DNA of 64,000 nucleotides from Ascaphus truei (taxonomy: Eukaryota; Chordata; Amphibia; Anura; Ascaphidae). The notes under the pieces were generated by a model, which did not search any database, was not told where the DNA came from, and worked only from the letters and a program-made list of their open reading frames with translations. The stretch is taken from assembly GCA_036426205.1 (NCBI GenBank), contig CM071568.1, positions 305,679,682 to 305,743,681 of the forward strand. Direction: 5' to 3'. The translations under genes and the position numbers were made by a program. Every line of letters starts with the position of its first letter. The stretch's first letter is position 1. This document shows, piece after piece, positions 32,756 through 43,610 of the stretch.

Positions 32756-33529
32756 TGAGTATTGTTGCCGTATTATTTTCTGTATTTTTTTTATTTTGAC
32801 AATACAGTATCTATATCGGAGCAATTCAAAAGTCATGCGATTCTCCTGTAAGCAATATCATTGGCTGAGCGGCTTCAACAGTACTGTACTGCAGATACTG
32901 AACAATTGGTGGAACACTAGGCGCATGCGCATTGGAACCTTCTTGAAACGCATACAGTATGCGTGTCATTACATCAACGGTAGGCGCATGTGTATGTGAA
33001 CAGGAGACGCCCCCCGAGAAAATTATTGGTGGGACTGGCTGGGAACTTCTTTAGGGGGCTGACCATTACTGTAAAACTTTTATTTTTATTTTTCCTCAGA
33101 AAAGAAAACGGCTAATGGAGGCATTTCGATGGATAATATCGCTTTGTGTAACAATGCCTGCACATTGCTGAATCGGATTTAAAAACCCACGTACCGGAGT
33201 CTACAGTTTAGTGGCCGTTGTTATTGGTTAGGATAGAATACTGTACCTGAAACAGTATGCTGATGTTTTCCGGCCGTACCGTATACAATACTTTTTTATA
33301 AACAGTATACTGTGTAATAAACCCGAAAAAATAAAAACTATGCATTTATTCTACATGTATTACAGTACTGTACATACAGCATGTGTCTTCTATACAGTGC
33401 CAGTACATACAGTACAGTACAGTACTGTATGTGTCTTCTATTTTTTTTAATACTCTTGTACTGAGCATGCCTACAGAATACAGTACAGTGTACATGGACA
33501 GTAGTGTACATTCTAGAAACACTGTATTT

Positions 33530-34412
33530 TGTTACAGTAGCAAAGGAGCCAATAGAACAATGTAAAACAAATCAACATGTTCTTTTATTGGTGGAGTAAG
33601 TACAAAAACATTTATTTACAAATACTGTACAATATAGAAACATTTTAAGTGCACAGCAATTCAAAACATCAACAGGTGTATGGTTTACTGCTACAGTAGT
33701 GAAAACATTTATGTATAGAAAGTAAAAACATTTACAGTCAATCAGTATGGTTTACAGTCACATGTTTTAAAAACAAATTCTTTATTCATAAAATATACAA
33801 AACGCAACATCTCCTTTATTAAAGAACGGCAAGTCAAAACATATACAGTGGGATTCAGGGTAACCTTTGAAAACCGTGCCTGTTTGCGGCCCTCAGGGAC
33901 TGGAATTGTGCAGGTCCTGTGTGTGTGTACAGCAAGTTAAAACATTTCTGTATAAATACAAGTTAAAAAACACACAATAACATCTCATTTATTTAAGTAC
34001 AGCAGGTCAAAACATGTACAATACAGTTCAGCACAACAGTATGGTCTTACCTGTGAATAAAAAAAATCTTTATTCATAAAATACAGTATACAAAACGCAA
34101 CATCTCCTTTATTAAAGAAACATACAGTATACTGTACAGTGGGATGGTGTGCAAAACAGGCAGTCAGGCCTGAACCACTACAGTCCTCGAGGGCAGCAAC
34201 CAGGCCCGGTTTTCAGGACAACCTTGAAAACCGTGCCTGTTTGCGGCCCTCAGGGACTGGAATGGTGCAGATCCTGTGTGTGTTTACAGCAAGTTAAAAC
34301 AGTAAGTTAAATACAGTACATCAGGTCAAAACATCTCCTTTATTTAAGTTCATCAGGTCAAAACATGTACAGCACAGTTCAGCACAACAGTATGGTCTTA
34401 TAGTTCCCGTGA
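33530..34412. repeat. Arm sequence and BEN 3' flank of copy B
   Basis: 33,580-33,690 matches the inner terminal arm (ttcttttattggtggagtaa...). Fold-back modules follow near 33,850 and 34,140-34,290, interspersed with 'acaaaacgcaacatctccttt' repeats. The outer arm with 21-bp iterons is absent here. Confidence 0.75.
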
Positions 34413-35884
34413 TTAAACCAGAAAGTCCACCACATTGTCCGTCCATGGCCGATTCCTTGCATGGCGCAAAACGCTATTAATGCAGTCTCGAACGCCTTTC
34501 ATTACAGGATCTGTAATTGAATAAAAGCGCCGCATTTCATCCAGAATGTTCTTTCTTAAATTGGCAGGAAGCGCCTTTTTTACGCGATTTCCTTCGTAGT
34601 TCACTCTGAAGGCCCAGTCGCAGTACAACGAGTAGGGAACATGGTGCTTAAAAAGTAACAAAGCATACTTGTGGGGTGCACCAGCACTCATCACTCTATA
34701 CTTCTCCCTAAGCGCCGGTGGCAGATCGCACAGCGTGATGTCGGGCACCGTATCAATGCGAGCGAATGTAGGTCTTCTGCGAGCGGGTGTGCTTGAGGCG
34801 ACGGGCGATGGTAGGTTGTCTCGGAGGAAGCTTTCCTCCGGTCTTGGTCGCCGTGTTGTCTCCTGGCGTGGTCTTGATGGGGTTGCCATGTCCTCCTCAA
34901 CGGCATACATATACACTACATTTTCTGGTGGAGGGGGTGCGCTTGGTGATGAAAGGGGGTCGATGCTTCCATTCATCACATCCATGTCACCCCCCTGCTC
35001 CGGTGTCGGGGAAACAGGGGCATTAACACTGAGCAAATGATGTATACCCGCTATGTCAGCCTCTATCTTCTCCATCCGTCGATCCATCCGTTGATCCATA
35101 CTGTATGTTGCATCCGTTGACCCATATCTAGCATCCGTTGATCCACATATATCATCTGTAGATCCATATGTAGCATCCGTTGCTCCACATTTAGCATGGT
35201 CACCAGAAGCAAATCTAACTTTGCTAGCACAATAGAGTTCCCGGGGAGATCCACACTTATCCAATTCAGCATCTGGTCTAACGAGCTGCTTCTTGTGCAT
35301 GGCGTGTGGACATCTGGGTGGATGGTTGCAACGGAGGATGAAATGGGGGTTCCATGGAGATAAGCGGCAGCGTCGTCGAAGAAGGGTGGAGGAGGTGACC
35401 TGTGGATATCCGGTAGAGGAGAAGCAGCAGCGTCGTTGTAGAGGGATGGAGAAAGTGACCTTTGGATTTCCGGGCGAGAAGCAGAGTCGTCTACGAGCAA
35501 AAGAGAAAGTGACCCGTGGATTTCAGAGGCAGCGTCGTTGGATAGAACTAGAGAGGATAGCCTGTGGGTTTCCGGGAGGGCAGCGGCAGAGTCGTCGAAG
35601 CGTATGTGAGGAAGTGGTCTGCGGATTCGATGGGTTGGCTGCCATTCGTTTTGCGTCGAGAGTACATCACCGTATATCTTCTTGACATAATAAGGCTGAC
35701 ATCTATGAAAACCCTTAGCCTTTGGGGTCAGCAGAAGGTTTTCTTTATTGGCCTTAGCCTGTCGCTTTTGCCTTGGCATGGAAACGGCAACCGCCTTTCG
35801 CTTTTTCTGCTTAACAGGCACGGCAGAGGCGAGTGGGTTCCTGCATCCGTAGAATCGGGGTTGCTCCATGGAAGCAGATGGCAT
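34413..35884 (-). pseudogene. BEN-like domain protein of the transposon (copy B)
   Basis: Same architecture as the copy at 10,824: basic NLS-like N-terminus (KKRKA, RQKRQAKANKEN), repeated 'DDSA' acidic/Pro segments, coiled-coil-like MDQRM region, Pro-rich linker and C-terminal BEN-like domain (~34,420-34,720; KYALLLFKHHVPYSLY, ALPANLRKNILDEMRRFY, VRDCINSVLRHARN). Here the BEN domain itself is uninterrupted, including the Lys codon that is TAG in copy A. A single frameshift lies near 35,095-35,105 in the MDQRM repeats: the two frames 35884-35063 and 35300-34413 overlap. Total length 1,472 nt is 1 nt short of a codon multiple. The ATG at 35884 is the natural start. The two copies thus carry different single lesions. 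Confidence 0.75.
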
Positions 35885-36127
35885 ACAGTAATGCAGTATC
35901 TGGACAAGGGCAAGTTCAGATAAAGATCATCGAGTGGTGGGCTATGCAAAGTGTGTAACCTTTTATGCACGGCGGCGAGGTACAGGTGTTGAAAGTGGGC
36001 GTACTCTAATGTGAGTCATTACCGTATAAATACACCATCCATTTTGTGGATTCACTGCACATTGAATACACATCGACTAAACATCGAATATACATTCTTG
36101 TGTTTGTTTTTCTTTCTACTCGCAGCA
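35885..36127. promoter_or_regulatory. Divergent promoter region, BEN/transposase (copy B)
   Basis: 243 bp between the two starts. 'ccgtataaatacacc' (~36,023) reads toward the transposase. 'ttctactcgcag' just before the ATG (36,128) looks like a splice acceptor, implying a 5' UTR exon. Confidence 0.5.
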
Positions 36128-36380
36128 ATGGTTGTTAAAAAGATTTCCAAGGATCTCAGCATGCGAATTAAGGAGATGTTAGCTACTTCTGGCCTCGTTG
36201 TGCTAGCAACCACCGTGAGCTATCATGCACACGGAAAAAACAGAGAACGCAAAAGGGCACCAAGGGTAACTAACGCGTAAGTAAATTTTAAAACTTTAAA
36301 AAAAAAATTAGATCAAAAAATGTACTGTACGTCTACAGTACTGTATCTAATATTTCTGTTATTTCTGTTGATTTATATTA

Positions 36381-36701
36381 CACTACCGACACACTTTATT
36401 AAAGTGTGGCCGGTTCCGCAAGCCGGGAGATTTCCCGGCTTGCTAGTGGCCGCCCCTCGGGAGCCTGCGCCCCCTGCACGCGCATCCAGGGCTCCCCGAG
36501 GGAGCCCTGGTGTCCCGCGATGTGGGGGACGGCGGCAGGGGGTTCCGAGGGACCCGGTGGACCCGTCAGCGGGAGGGAGAAAGCCCCGATCGGAGGGCGC
36601 TCTTCCGCTGCTTCGGCGCGCGCCCGGCACCCTCCGGCGCGCGCCAGTTTACTGCTGCGGCCGAGAACGGGCAAATGCTCGAATAAACTCGGCCGCAGCA
36701 G
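36381..36701. mobile_element. GC-rich non-autonomous TA element (copy 3 of 3)
   Basis: 321 bp with TA on both sides (36379-36380, 36702-36703), in intron 1 of transposase copy B. It is in the opposite orientation relative to the gene, and at a different site, from the copy in intron 1 of copy A. It lacks the ~39-bp second hairpin. The empty version of this site is seen in copy A near 9,915. Confidence 0.87.
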
Positions 36702-36703
36702 TA

Positions 36704-36815
36704 CAACAGTATATATATTTTGTATATTTATATTACAACAGCATATATATTTTGTATATTTATATTTATATTACAACAGTATATATATTTTGTATATTTA
36801 AATTACAGTTTCTAA
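36704..36815. repeat. AT-rich tandem repeat in intron 1 (copy B)
   Basis: Three units of 'ttacaacagtatatatattttgtatatttata' type, shared with 40,927-41,130 in copy C. Confidence 0.8.
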
Positions 36816-37916
36816 TATTTTTACTTACTGGATTATTTTTCTTTACATTGTAGGGAGACAACTCTTCTCGTGGACAAAATAAGTGAGGAGAATGATGAGA
36901 AGAGTGCATTAAGGGTCAATACACTCTGCAGGCAAATCAGAATGTCACTGTATCCAAGACCAGTATAAAGAAGATGAGACGCAGCATTTGATGGAAATAT
37001 GGACGTGTGAGGTTAGTACTGGACAGTACAGGAGGTAAAAGTGTTGTTTAGGAAACTGTACTGTACCGCTAAAATTATTTATTCCTTGTCATTATAGAGC
37101 GTACCCCATGATAAGGGGTGCAAACAAAATCAAAAGAGTGGTCCAGGCCCAGGCATGGATCGACAGTGGGGGAACTTTCCAGGATTGCATCTTCACTGAT
37201 GAGTCTACTGTGTCGCTGGAGAGATTTGCAAGCTTTGCATTCCACAAAAAAGGCCGCATATCTTTCAAGCCGTGTCCAAAACACCCCGTGAAGCTGCATG
37301 TGTGGGGTGCCATCTCTAGGCGTGGACCAGGATGCATTGTCATCTTTGAAGGTAAAATATATAAAATATAATGTAGCCTTATGCACTGTACTGTACTATT
37401 GTGCAGTTTTTTGAGCACTTTTCTTTTCTTGCTATAGGAATCATGAATAAAGCTTTCTTCCAAGACAACATTGTCCCTGAGATAGTGCAATACATCACAC
37501 GCGAGTTGCCGAATGGTCACCACTTCTACCAGGACAACGATCCGAAGCACACCGCGTCAACAGCGCATATCCTTGAGCGCGGTATCAACTGGGTGAAGAC
37601 GCCAGCGGAGTAAGTGCGGTAACCGTGTCTCATTTTTTTCCCACTGTTTTTACTGTGTACTGTATCTCTTAAACTAATTGTCCTTTTTTTCCAATGACAG
37701 ATCGCCAGACTTCAATCCAATTGAAATGGTCTTGCATCAGCTGAAGGACCATATCCGGAAGTGGTGAAACCCTCCAAAAAGGACGAGTTGTTGAAAGGCA
37801 TAATGAGTTTTTGGAACGATGTACTCACCGTGGAACGCTGCAATAAATCTATAGACCATATTGCCAATGTGTTGCCCATTGTGATCGTGCGTAATGGGAA
37901 AGCATCAGGAAAGTAG

Positions 37917-39130
37917 TACTGTGCTGTAGTATTGTAAGTACAGTATGATACAGGTAAGTATGGCACAGATTTTGTCTTTCCCAATAGTCAGAGTATACAG
38001 TAGTTACAGTTTTTTCTTTACAGAGAGAGCAGCACCAGCCATCAGGTTACAGTACATAGTATTTAACAGTAGTCAGAGTATACAGTAGTTCCAGTATAGA
38101 CTAGTTTGACAGTACTACAGTAAGTGCCTACTAACTGCTCAACTTTTTTCTTTCCAGAGAAAGCAGCACCAGCCATGTACAGTAGTACTAAACATCACAC
38201 AATGCCATAATACAGTACGCACATTACTGCACTCATTTTTTGTTTTCTTGTCGTTTCAGGAAAAAAGGGTGGCTTGGGGGGAGTTGGGGTGTTGTGTCCA
38301 GTCTAATCTGTTTGTACAGTCAAATGTACAGTATATAAACAGCAGTAATGATGTACACAACATCTCTCCTCTCTCAATGAATGTGTACTGTACACAGAAT
38401 TAGGAACAAGATAAAGACGGAAAAAACAATATATATATATAATACATTACAGTATATATTATTAAATAATATTCTTATAAATGTTCATTATTCCTGTTTC
38501 CCCGTGTTTTACAAATGTTTTCTAAATGTTTATCCAATTTCAATCTGCCAAAAGAACTTAATAAAAACTGCATTATGTATTATTCATGATTATTTTTATA
38601 TTTGTATTTTTTGGTTCCTGATAAAATAAAATAAATATTTATTCACATTCCTGCAAATCATAATCATTGACAACAACCACAACCCCCCCCCCCCCACCCC
38701 TACAGTACACCAATGAATAAGAATGAATGACAAAACAACATGAATCAGTTAATGGTTTTTTTAACTCTCAATTTTCACAATGCTGTGCAAATCAGATTTA
38801 CATTTTAAAATCGAGAAGGAATTTTCCAAAGTGTTACCGTAAACAAAGCCTCAAAGGGTTGGGGAGGGGGGGGGGGTTGAGTCATGTGCAGTAATCAGCT
38901 AGCTCCCATCTCAAAGAGGATTACACGCAGGCGCACTGAGGCTTTGTAGCTCGGCTATGGACGGATTAAGAACACAATGGCAAAATTCTGAAAATTAACG
39001 ACTCTGTGGAGAGAGGGGGTTGGGTGACTCATGCGCAGTAAGCAGCAAACTCCCATCTCTAAAAGGATTAGAGTACACGCAGGCGCAGTGAGGCGATTGA
39101 TGCTCGGCTAGGGACGGATTAAAAACACAA
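37917..39130. repeat. Transposase 3' flank of copy B
   Basis: Non-coding, TACTG/CAGTA-rich, matching the flank of copy C after 41,968 and of copy A before 8,259. Includes C-run (38,684-38,694) and G-run (38,866-38,876) tracts and two ~140-bp units with 'gtagctcggctatggacgg' (38,870-39,130). Confidence 0.7.
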
Positions 39131-39985
39131 TGACTAACTAACTTCAGAAAATGAATGAAAATGAAAGCCGTCTGTCGATAAGAGTTTGTGTGTGCATGGG
39201 GGAGGGATGAAAGATTAGTTGTGCAGCAGTTCAAAGAAATAACATACTGTAGAGTACAAATGTGAAAAAGAAAAAATGTGCACAAGCGCTAAAGACTAAA
39301 ACACCAGTGTGACAATTGCAAAATATATATATATAAAGGCTGCCTAGTAATACTGTCAGTACTGACAGAGAAAGTGAAAGTGAAAACAAAGAAAAACCTG
39401 GCGCCAAAAGTTCATTGGATAATCCTGTACTCCTCAGGGAATCAGCACACTTGCTTGACAGGCCATATAGGGGAAAAAACACAAACAGACACAGATCATA
39501 GTGCAACACTGTAGGGTTAAAACAGGTCTACACTAATACACACACTGCACATATAACATAGAGACTCATAGTGACTATAAAAACTATTTATTAAATAAAA
39601 AGAACTATGCCATAAAATGGTTTATGCCAGTAATTTCAAAAGGCAGTTCATCATAAGACTGTAATTTGATCCCTACACCCCCCAAATACAGTACATAAAA
39701 AGCACACAAATCAACCATGTGCAGGCAAACGCATAGATTTAATATCATAATATCAAGATTGTTTTTGCAGGCTTGTGGATAAAATAACAGTTAAAATATC
39801 ATAATTAAAACATTTTTGGGGGGGCACTCAAGCAAGCAGTGGTGGGTGAAGTTACAGGTGCAAGCATATTGCCATTGTGTTCTTAATCCACCCATAGCCG
39901 AGCTACAGTACAAACACTCAGTACGCCTGCGTCTAATCACACCATCCCCCTCCCCCAGCCCTTAGAGGCCTGTTGTTTGAACGGT
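39131..39985. other. Degraded transposon flank, no gene
   Basis: AT-rich, includes 'tagccgagctacagtacaaacactcag' (39,893) matching 7,133 in copy A. A short (TA)n at 39,320. Nothing coding recognised. Confidence 0.45.
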
Positions 39986-39989
39986 AATG

Positions 39990-40169
39990 CTTTGGAAAAT
40001 CAACATGTTCTTTTATTGGTGGAGTCAGTACATAAACATTTATTTACAATGTTGAAACATTTAAAGTGCACAGCAATTCTAACCATCAACACACAATAAT
40101 ACATTCTGCAGCCTTTATTAAATTCTTCTGCCACAAAACATTTATGGTGCACGGGGCACAGGGAGTTAA
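39990..40169 (+). repeat. Inner terminal arm, copy C
   Basis: Matches 6,770-6,957 (ttttattggtggagtcagta...gggagttaaa). Continues after the inserted MITE at 40,629 with 'gacttgctttttatgtactgt', exactly as in copy A at 6,958. Confidence 0.85.
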
Positions 40170-40624
40170 AGCTGCAGTTCAGTCTTTTTTTTCTTTTTTT
40201 TTTTTACATTTATTTTTTTACTTCAATAGTTTTATGTGTGCAATCTCTAATTACCTAAAGAACAGTATAGCTGCAGCTCAATTCGTTTTCCATGTATTGA
40301 TAGGTCGAAATTTGGTGACATATTAAAAGCTGGCATTTGTTTATAATCTGCTTGACTGGCAGTGGAAGCTCATGCATATTCATGAGCACTGCTGCATTGA
40401 CAAGTGCTAGAGGGAGGGCAGGGCTGACAAAGGGGTGTGCCAGAGCTTGTGACAGGACAAGAAGGGGCAGTGCCTTAGCAAATGGCTGTTAAAATAGAAT
40501 ACAAGAAAATTGGTCTTTCAAAGTTGTTTTTTTTAAAACAGAAAATGCTAAAAGTATTTTTTCTTACTACAGAACTGATTTATTAAAAAAAACAGACATG
40601 CAGGATATTGACTGAACTGCAGCT
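40170..40624. mobile_element. 455-bp piggyBac-type MITE
   Basis: Perfect 15-bp inverted ends (agctgcagttcagtc, 40170-40184; reverse complement 40610-40624) flanked by TTAA on both sides (40166-40169, 40625-40628). The uninterrupted site is visible in copy A at 6,950-6,960 (gagttaaagagact). TTAA duplication is the mark of piggyBac transposases. No ORF inside. Confidence 0.85.
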
Positions 40625-40926
40625 TTAAAGTGACTTGCTTTTTATGTACTGTATTTGGGGGTTGTCTTTGGGGGTTTATTCATCAAATTATTATGATGAA
40701 CTGCCTTTTGAAATTACAGTGCTGTTAACTATTTCAGCCACACACCTCCAGAGTTTTTAATCCCTCCCTAGCCAAGCGTCAATCGGCTGAGTCACCCTAG
40801 CCTACCATCCCCCTCTCTCCACTGGGTCGTAAATTTTCTGCATATTGCCATTGTGTTCTTAATCCGCACCTAGCCGAGCTACAAACACTCAGCACGCCTG
40901 CGTCTAATCACACCATCCCCCTCCCC

Positions 40927-41135
40927 ATATTTATATTACAACAGTATATATATTTTGTATATTAATATTTATATTACAACAGTATATATATTTTGTATAT
41001 TTATATTTATATTACAACAGTATATATATATTTTGTATATTCATATTTATATTACAACAGTATATATATATTTTGTATATAAATATTTATATTACAACAC
41101 TATATATATTTTCTATATTTATATTATTTCAACAG
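40927..41135. repeat. AT-rich tandem repeat, ~45-50-bp unit, about 5 copies
   Basis: Units of 'ttatattacaacagtatata' plus 'ttttgtatat'. Same repeat as in intron 1 of copy B, so this is the residue of intron 1 of copy C. Confidence 0.85.
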
Positions 41136-41234
41136 TTCTATATTGCTGCATATTAATAGAACAATATATTGTATCCTGTTGATGTACTGTCTCTAATATT
41201 TTTACTTACCGGAATGTTTTTCTTTACCTTGTAG

Positions 41235-41968
41235 GGAGACAACTCTTCTGGTGGACAAAATAAGTGAGGAGAATGATGAGAAGAGTGCATTAAGGGTCAA
41301 ATACACTCTGCAGGAAAATCACAATCTCACTGTATCCGAGACCAGCATAAAGAAGATGAGACGCAGCATTGGATGGAAATATGGACGTGTGAGGTTAGTA
41401 CTGGACAGTACAGGAGGTAAAAGTGTTGTTTAGGAAACTGTACTGTACCGCTAAAATTAATTATTCCTTGTCATTACAGAGCGTACCCCATGATAACGGA
41501 CACAAACAAAATAAAAAGAGTGGTCCAGGCCCAGGCATGGATCGACAGTGGGGAAACTTTCCAGGATTGCATCTTCACTGACGAGTCTACTGTGTCGTTG
41601 GAGAGATTTGCAAGCTTTGCATTCCACAAAACAGGCCGCATAGATGCCAGCGGAGTAAGTGCGGTAACCGTGTCTCATTTTTTCCCCACTGTTTTTACTG
41701 TGTACTGTGTACTGTACTGTATCTCTTAAACTAATTGTCCTTTTTTTCCAATGACAGATCGCCAGACTTCAATCCGATCGAAATGGTCTGGCATCAGCTG
41801 AAGGACCATATCCGGAAAGTGGCGAAACCCTCCAAAAAGGACAAGTTGTTGAAAGGCATAATGAGTTTTTGGAACGATGTACTAACCGTGGAACGCTGCA
41901 ATAAATATATAGACCATATTGCCACTGTGTTGCCCATTGTGATCGCGCGTAATGGGCAAGCATCATGA
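41235..41968 (+). pseudogene. Tc1/mariner-like transposase, internally deleted (copy C)
   Basis: Exon 2 complete and open (41235-41393, 159 nt). Exon 3 begins at 41480 (FTDES present) but is fused after FHKTGRI to the last nucleotides of exon 4 (…gccagcgga|gtaagt, 41654). This removes the WGAIS region, intron 3 and [10 protein letters not shown], the second catalytic Asp. Exon 5 is intact (41758-41968, SPDFNPIEMVW). Exon 1 is missing. About 350 bp are deleted relative to copy B. Confidence 0.92.
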
Positions 41969-42299
41969 AAGTAGTACTGTGCTGTAGTATTGTAAGTACA
42001 GTATGATACAGGTAAGTATGGCACATATTTTTTCTTTCCCAATAGTCAGAGTATACAGTAGTTACAGTTTTTTCTTTACAGAGAGAGCAGCACCAGGTTA
42101 CAGTACATAGTATTTTACAGTAGTCAGAGTATACAGTAGTTCCAGTATAGACTAGTTTGACAGTACTACAGTAACTGCCTACTAACTGCTCAATTTTTTT
42201 CTTTCCAGAGAAAGCAGCACCTGCCATGTACAGTAGTACTACACATCACACAATGCCATAATACAGTACGCACATAACTGCACTAATTTTTGCTCGCTC

Positions 42300-42767
42300 A
42301 TGCCACACTGATTTGTTATGGCTATTCCCAGAATGCTCCGCTCACCTCCCCTTCTCAGAAGCCTCCGCGCCATTAACCCCCTCGGTGCGTGTTTTCTGCT
42401 CTTGGCCCCCGGCCTTTTCCCGCCTTTAACCCCGGCCTTTTCCCAGACTCCTCTGCTTCGCCATCCTTTGCTGTTACCCGGCTCTCCCCGGGCGTGTACC
42501 TGCAGGTGACGGGCGCTCCACCCCCCCCCCCCCTTCCTGCTCAGGGATCAGCCAATGACGCGGCAGGGCTGCTTGCCTGTTCCGTGAGGTTGCCGGCCGG
42601 CAGCCAATCAGCTTGTAGTTACGCTGCCCGGGGCCGCTGACTGAAGGAGGGAGGGAGGTAGAGGCCTGAGCTGTGTCCGACGGGATTGCGTGTCGGCGAT
42701 TTTAGAAAGTGAATTTGCAGTGCGTAGGTGCAGGCTGGCGGTTATTTGCAAAGCGTCACATTGAAGA
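42300..42767 (+). promoter_or_regulatory. CpG-rich, promoter-like segment
   Basis: GC- and CpG-rich against an AT-rich background, with CCAAT boxes (agccaatgacg ~42,550; cagccaatcagc ~42,600), a gtacctgcaggtga segment (~42,496) and GT donor-like sites. It looks like a vertebrate CpG-island promoter, perhaps carried by the inserted block. No recognisable exon follows. Confidence 0.4.
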
Positions 42768-43010
42768 TGTAAGTTATTTTGTCGGCCATTTTACAAAGTT
42801 AATAAAGAGTGCGTAGGTGAATGTACGGGCGGGAATTTTAGTAATAGAAATTTCAACGCACGCCATTGTTTTCATAGATATTTATTTGAATTGTAAGTTC
42901 CTTTGTCGGCCATTTTAGAAACTTAATAAAGAGTGCGTAGGTGAATGTACGGGTGGCAATTGTAGTAATAGAAATGTAAACGCACGCCATTTTTTTCATA
43001 TATATGTATT
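42768..43010. repeat. Two tandem ~124-bp units
   Basis: Units begin gtaagttattttgtcggccatt (42,770) and gtaagttcctttgtcggccatt (42,893). Both contain taataaagagtgcgtaggtg and an acgcacgccatt end. Confidence 0.8.
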
Positions 43011-43094
43011 TGTAGTAAGGCATAAAGGGAGAGTGCAGGGCTACAGGGAGTGTTGTTCGTAGTGTCGTCGTGTGTGTGTGCGTAGGCCATATGG

Positions 43095-43610
43095 TCGGCC
43101 ATGTGCACAGGGAGTGTCGGCCGGCCGTTGCGGAGGGAGAATGTGTGTTGAATGTGCGCAGGTATTGTCGCGGTGCGCGGCGGCCATGTGCACAGGGACT
43201 GTCGGTCAGCCGTTGCAGAGGGAGAATGAAGGTACGGGCGGCCATTGTTTTTATAGAAATGTAAAGGCACGCCATAGCATGAGTGTGCGCAGGGAGTGTC
43301 GCGGGCGGCCATGTGCACAGGGACTGTCGGTCGGCCCTTGCAGAGGGAGAATGAAGGTACGGGCGGCCATTGTTTTTATAGAAATGTAAAGGCACGCCAT
43401 AGCATGAGTGTGCGCAGGGAGTGTCGCGGTGCGCGGCGGCCATGTGCACAGATACGGTTGGGCGGCCGTTGCGGAGGGAGAATGAAGGTAGGTGCGGGCA
43501 TTTATGTAATAGAAATTGAAAGGCACGCCATAGCATGTGTGCGCAGGGAGTGTCGCGGAGCGGCCATGTGCACAGATACTGTTGGGCGAGACCCGGCGTT
43601 GGACGGAATT
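43095..43610. repeat. Tandem ~127-bp GC-rich units, about 4 copies
   Basis: Successive units with 'cggccatgtgcacaggga', 'gagggagaatgaaggtac' and 'aaaggcacgccatagcat', at ~127-bp spacing (43,224; 43,351; 43,478). They resemble an evolved form of the preceding 124-bp units (shared acgccat and gaatg...tacggg words). Long minus-strand frames through them are repeat products. Confidence 0.8.

Larger units (their letters stand above)
36128..37916 (+). pseudogene. Tc1/mariner-like transposase, five exons (copy B)
   Basis: Exons 36128-36274, 36854-37011, 37098-37351, 37438-37609, 37701-37916, all with GT-AG borders matching copy A. Exon 3 is complete here (FTDES; KLHVWGAIS), exon 4 has [10 protein letters not shown], exon 5 SPDFNPIEMV. 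From the second Asp to the Glu I count 32 intervening residues, fewer than the 34 of classical Tc1. Damage: 36-nt in-frame loss in exon 1 within the helix-turn-helix, 1-nt loss in exon 2 near 36,918, a TGA at ~36,989 in exon 2, and a 1-nt loss in exon 5 near 37,760. Not functional. Confidence 0.93.
31754..39000. mobile_element. Forkhead / BEN / transposase cassette, copy B
   Basis: TA (31752-31753) then CTGCTGCGGC; forkhead gene (plus, 32,163), arm-like sequence (33,540-33,690), BEN gene (minus, 35,884-34,413), shared promoter, transposase (plus, 36,128-37,916), and downstream flank matching copy A. Reverse-complemented, the order is the same as in copy A (transposase, BEN, forkhead), without the retroviral and outer-arm sequence seen there. 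The right end is not clearly defined; similarity with other copies continues into ~140-bp tandem units at 38,870. Confidence 0.75.
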
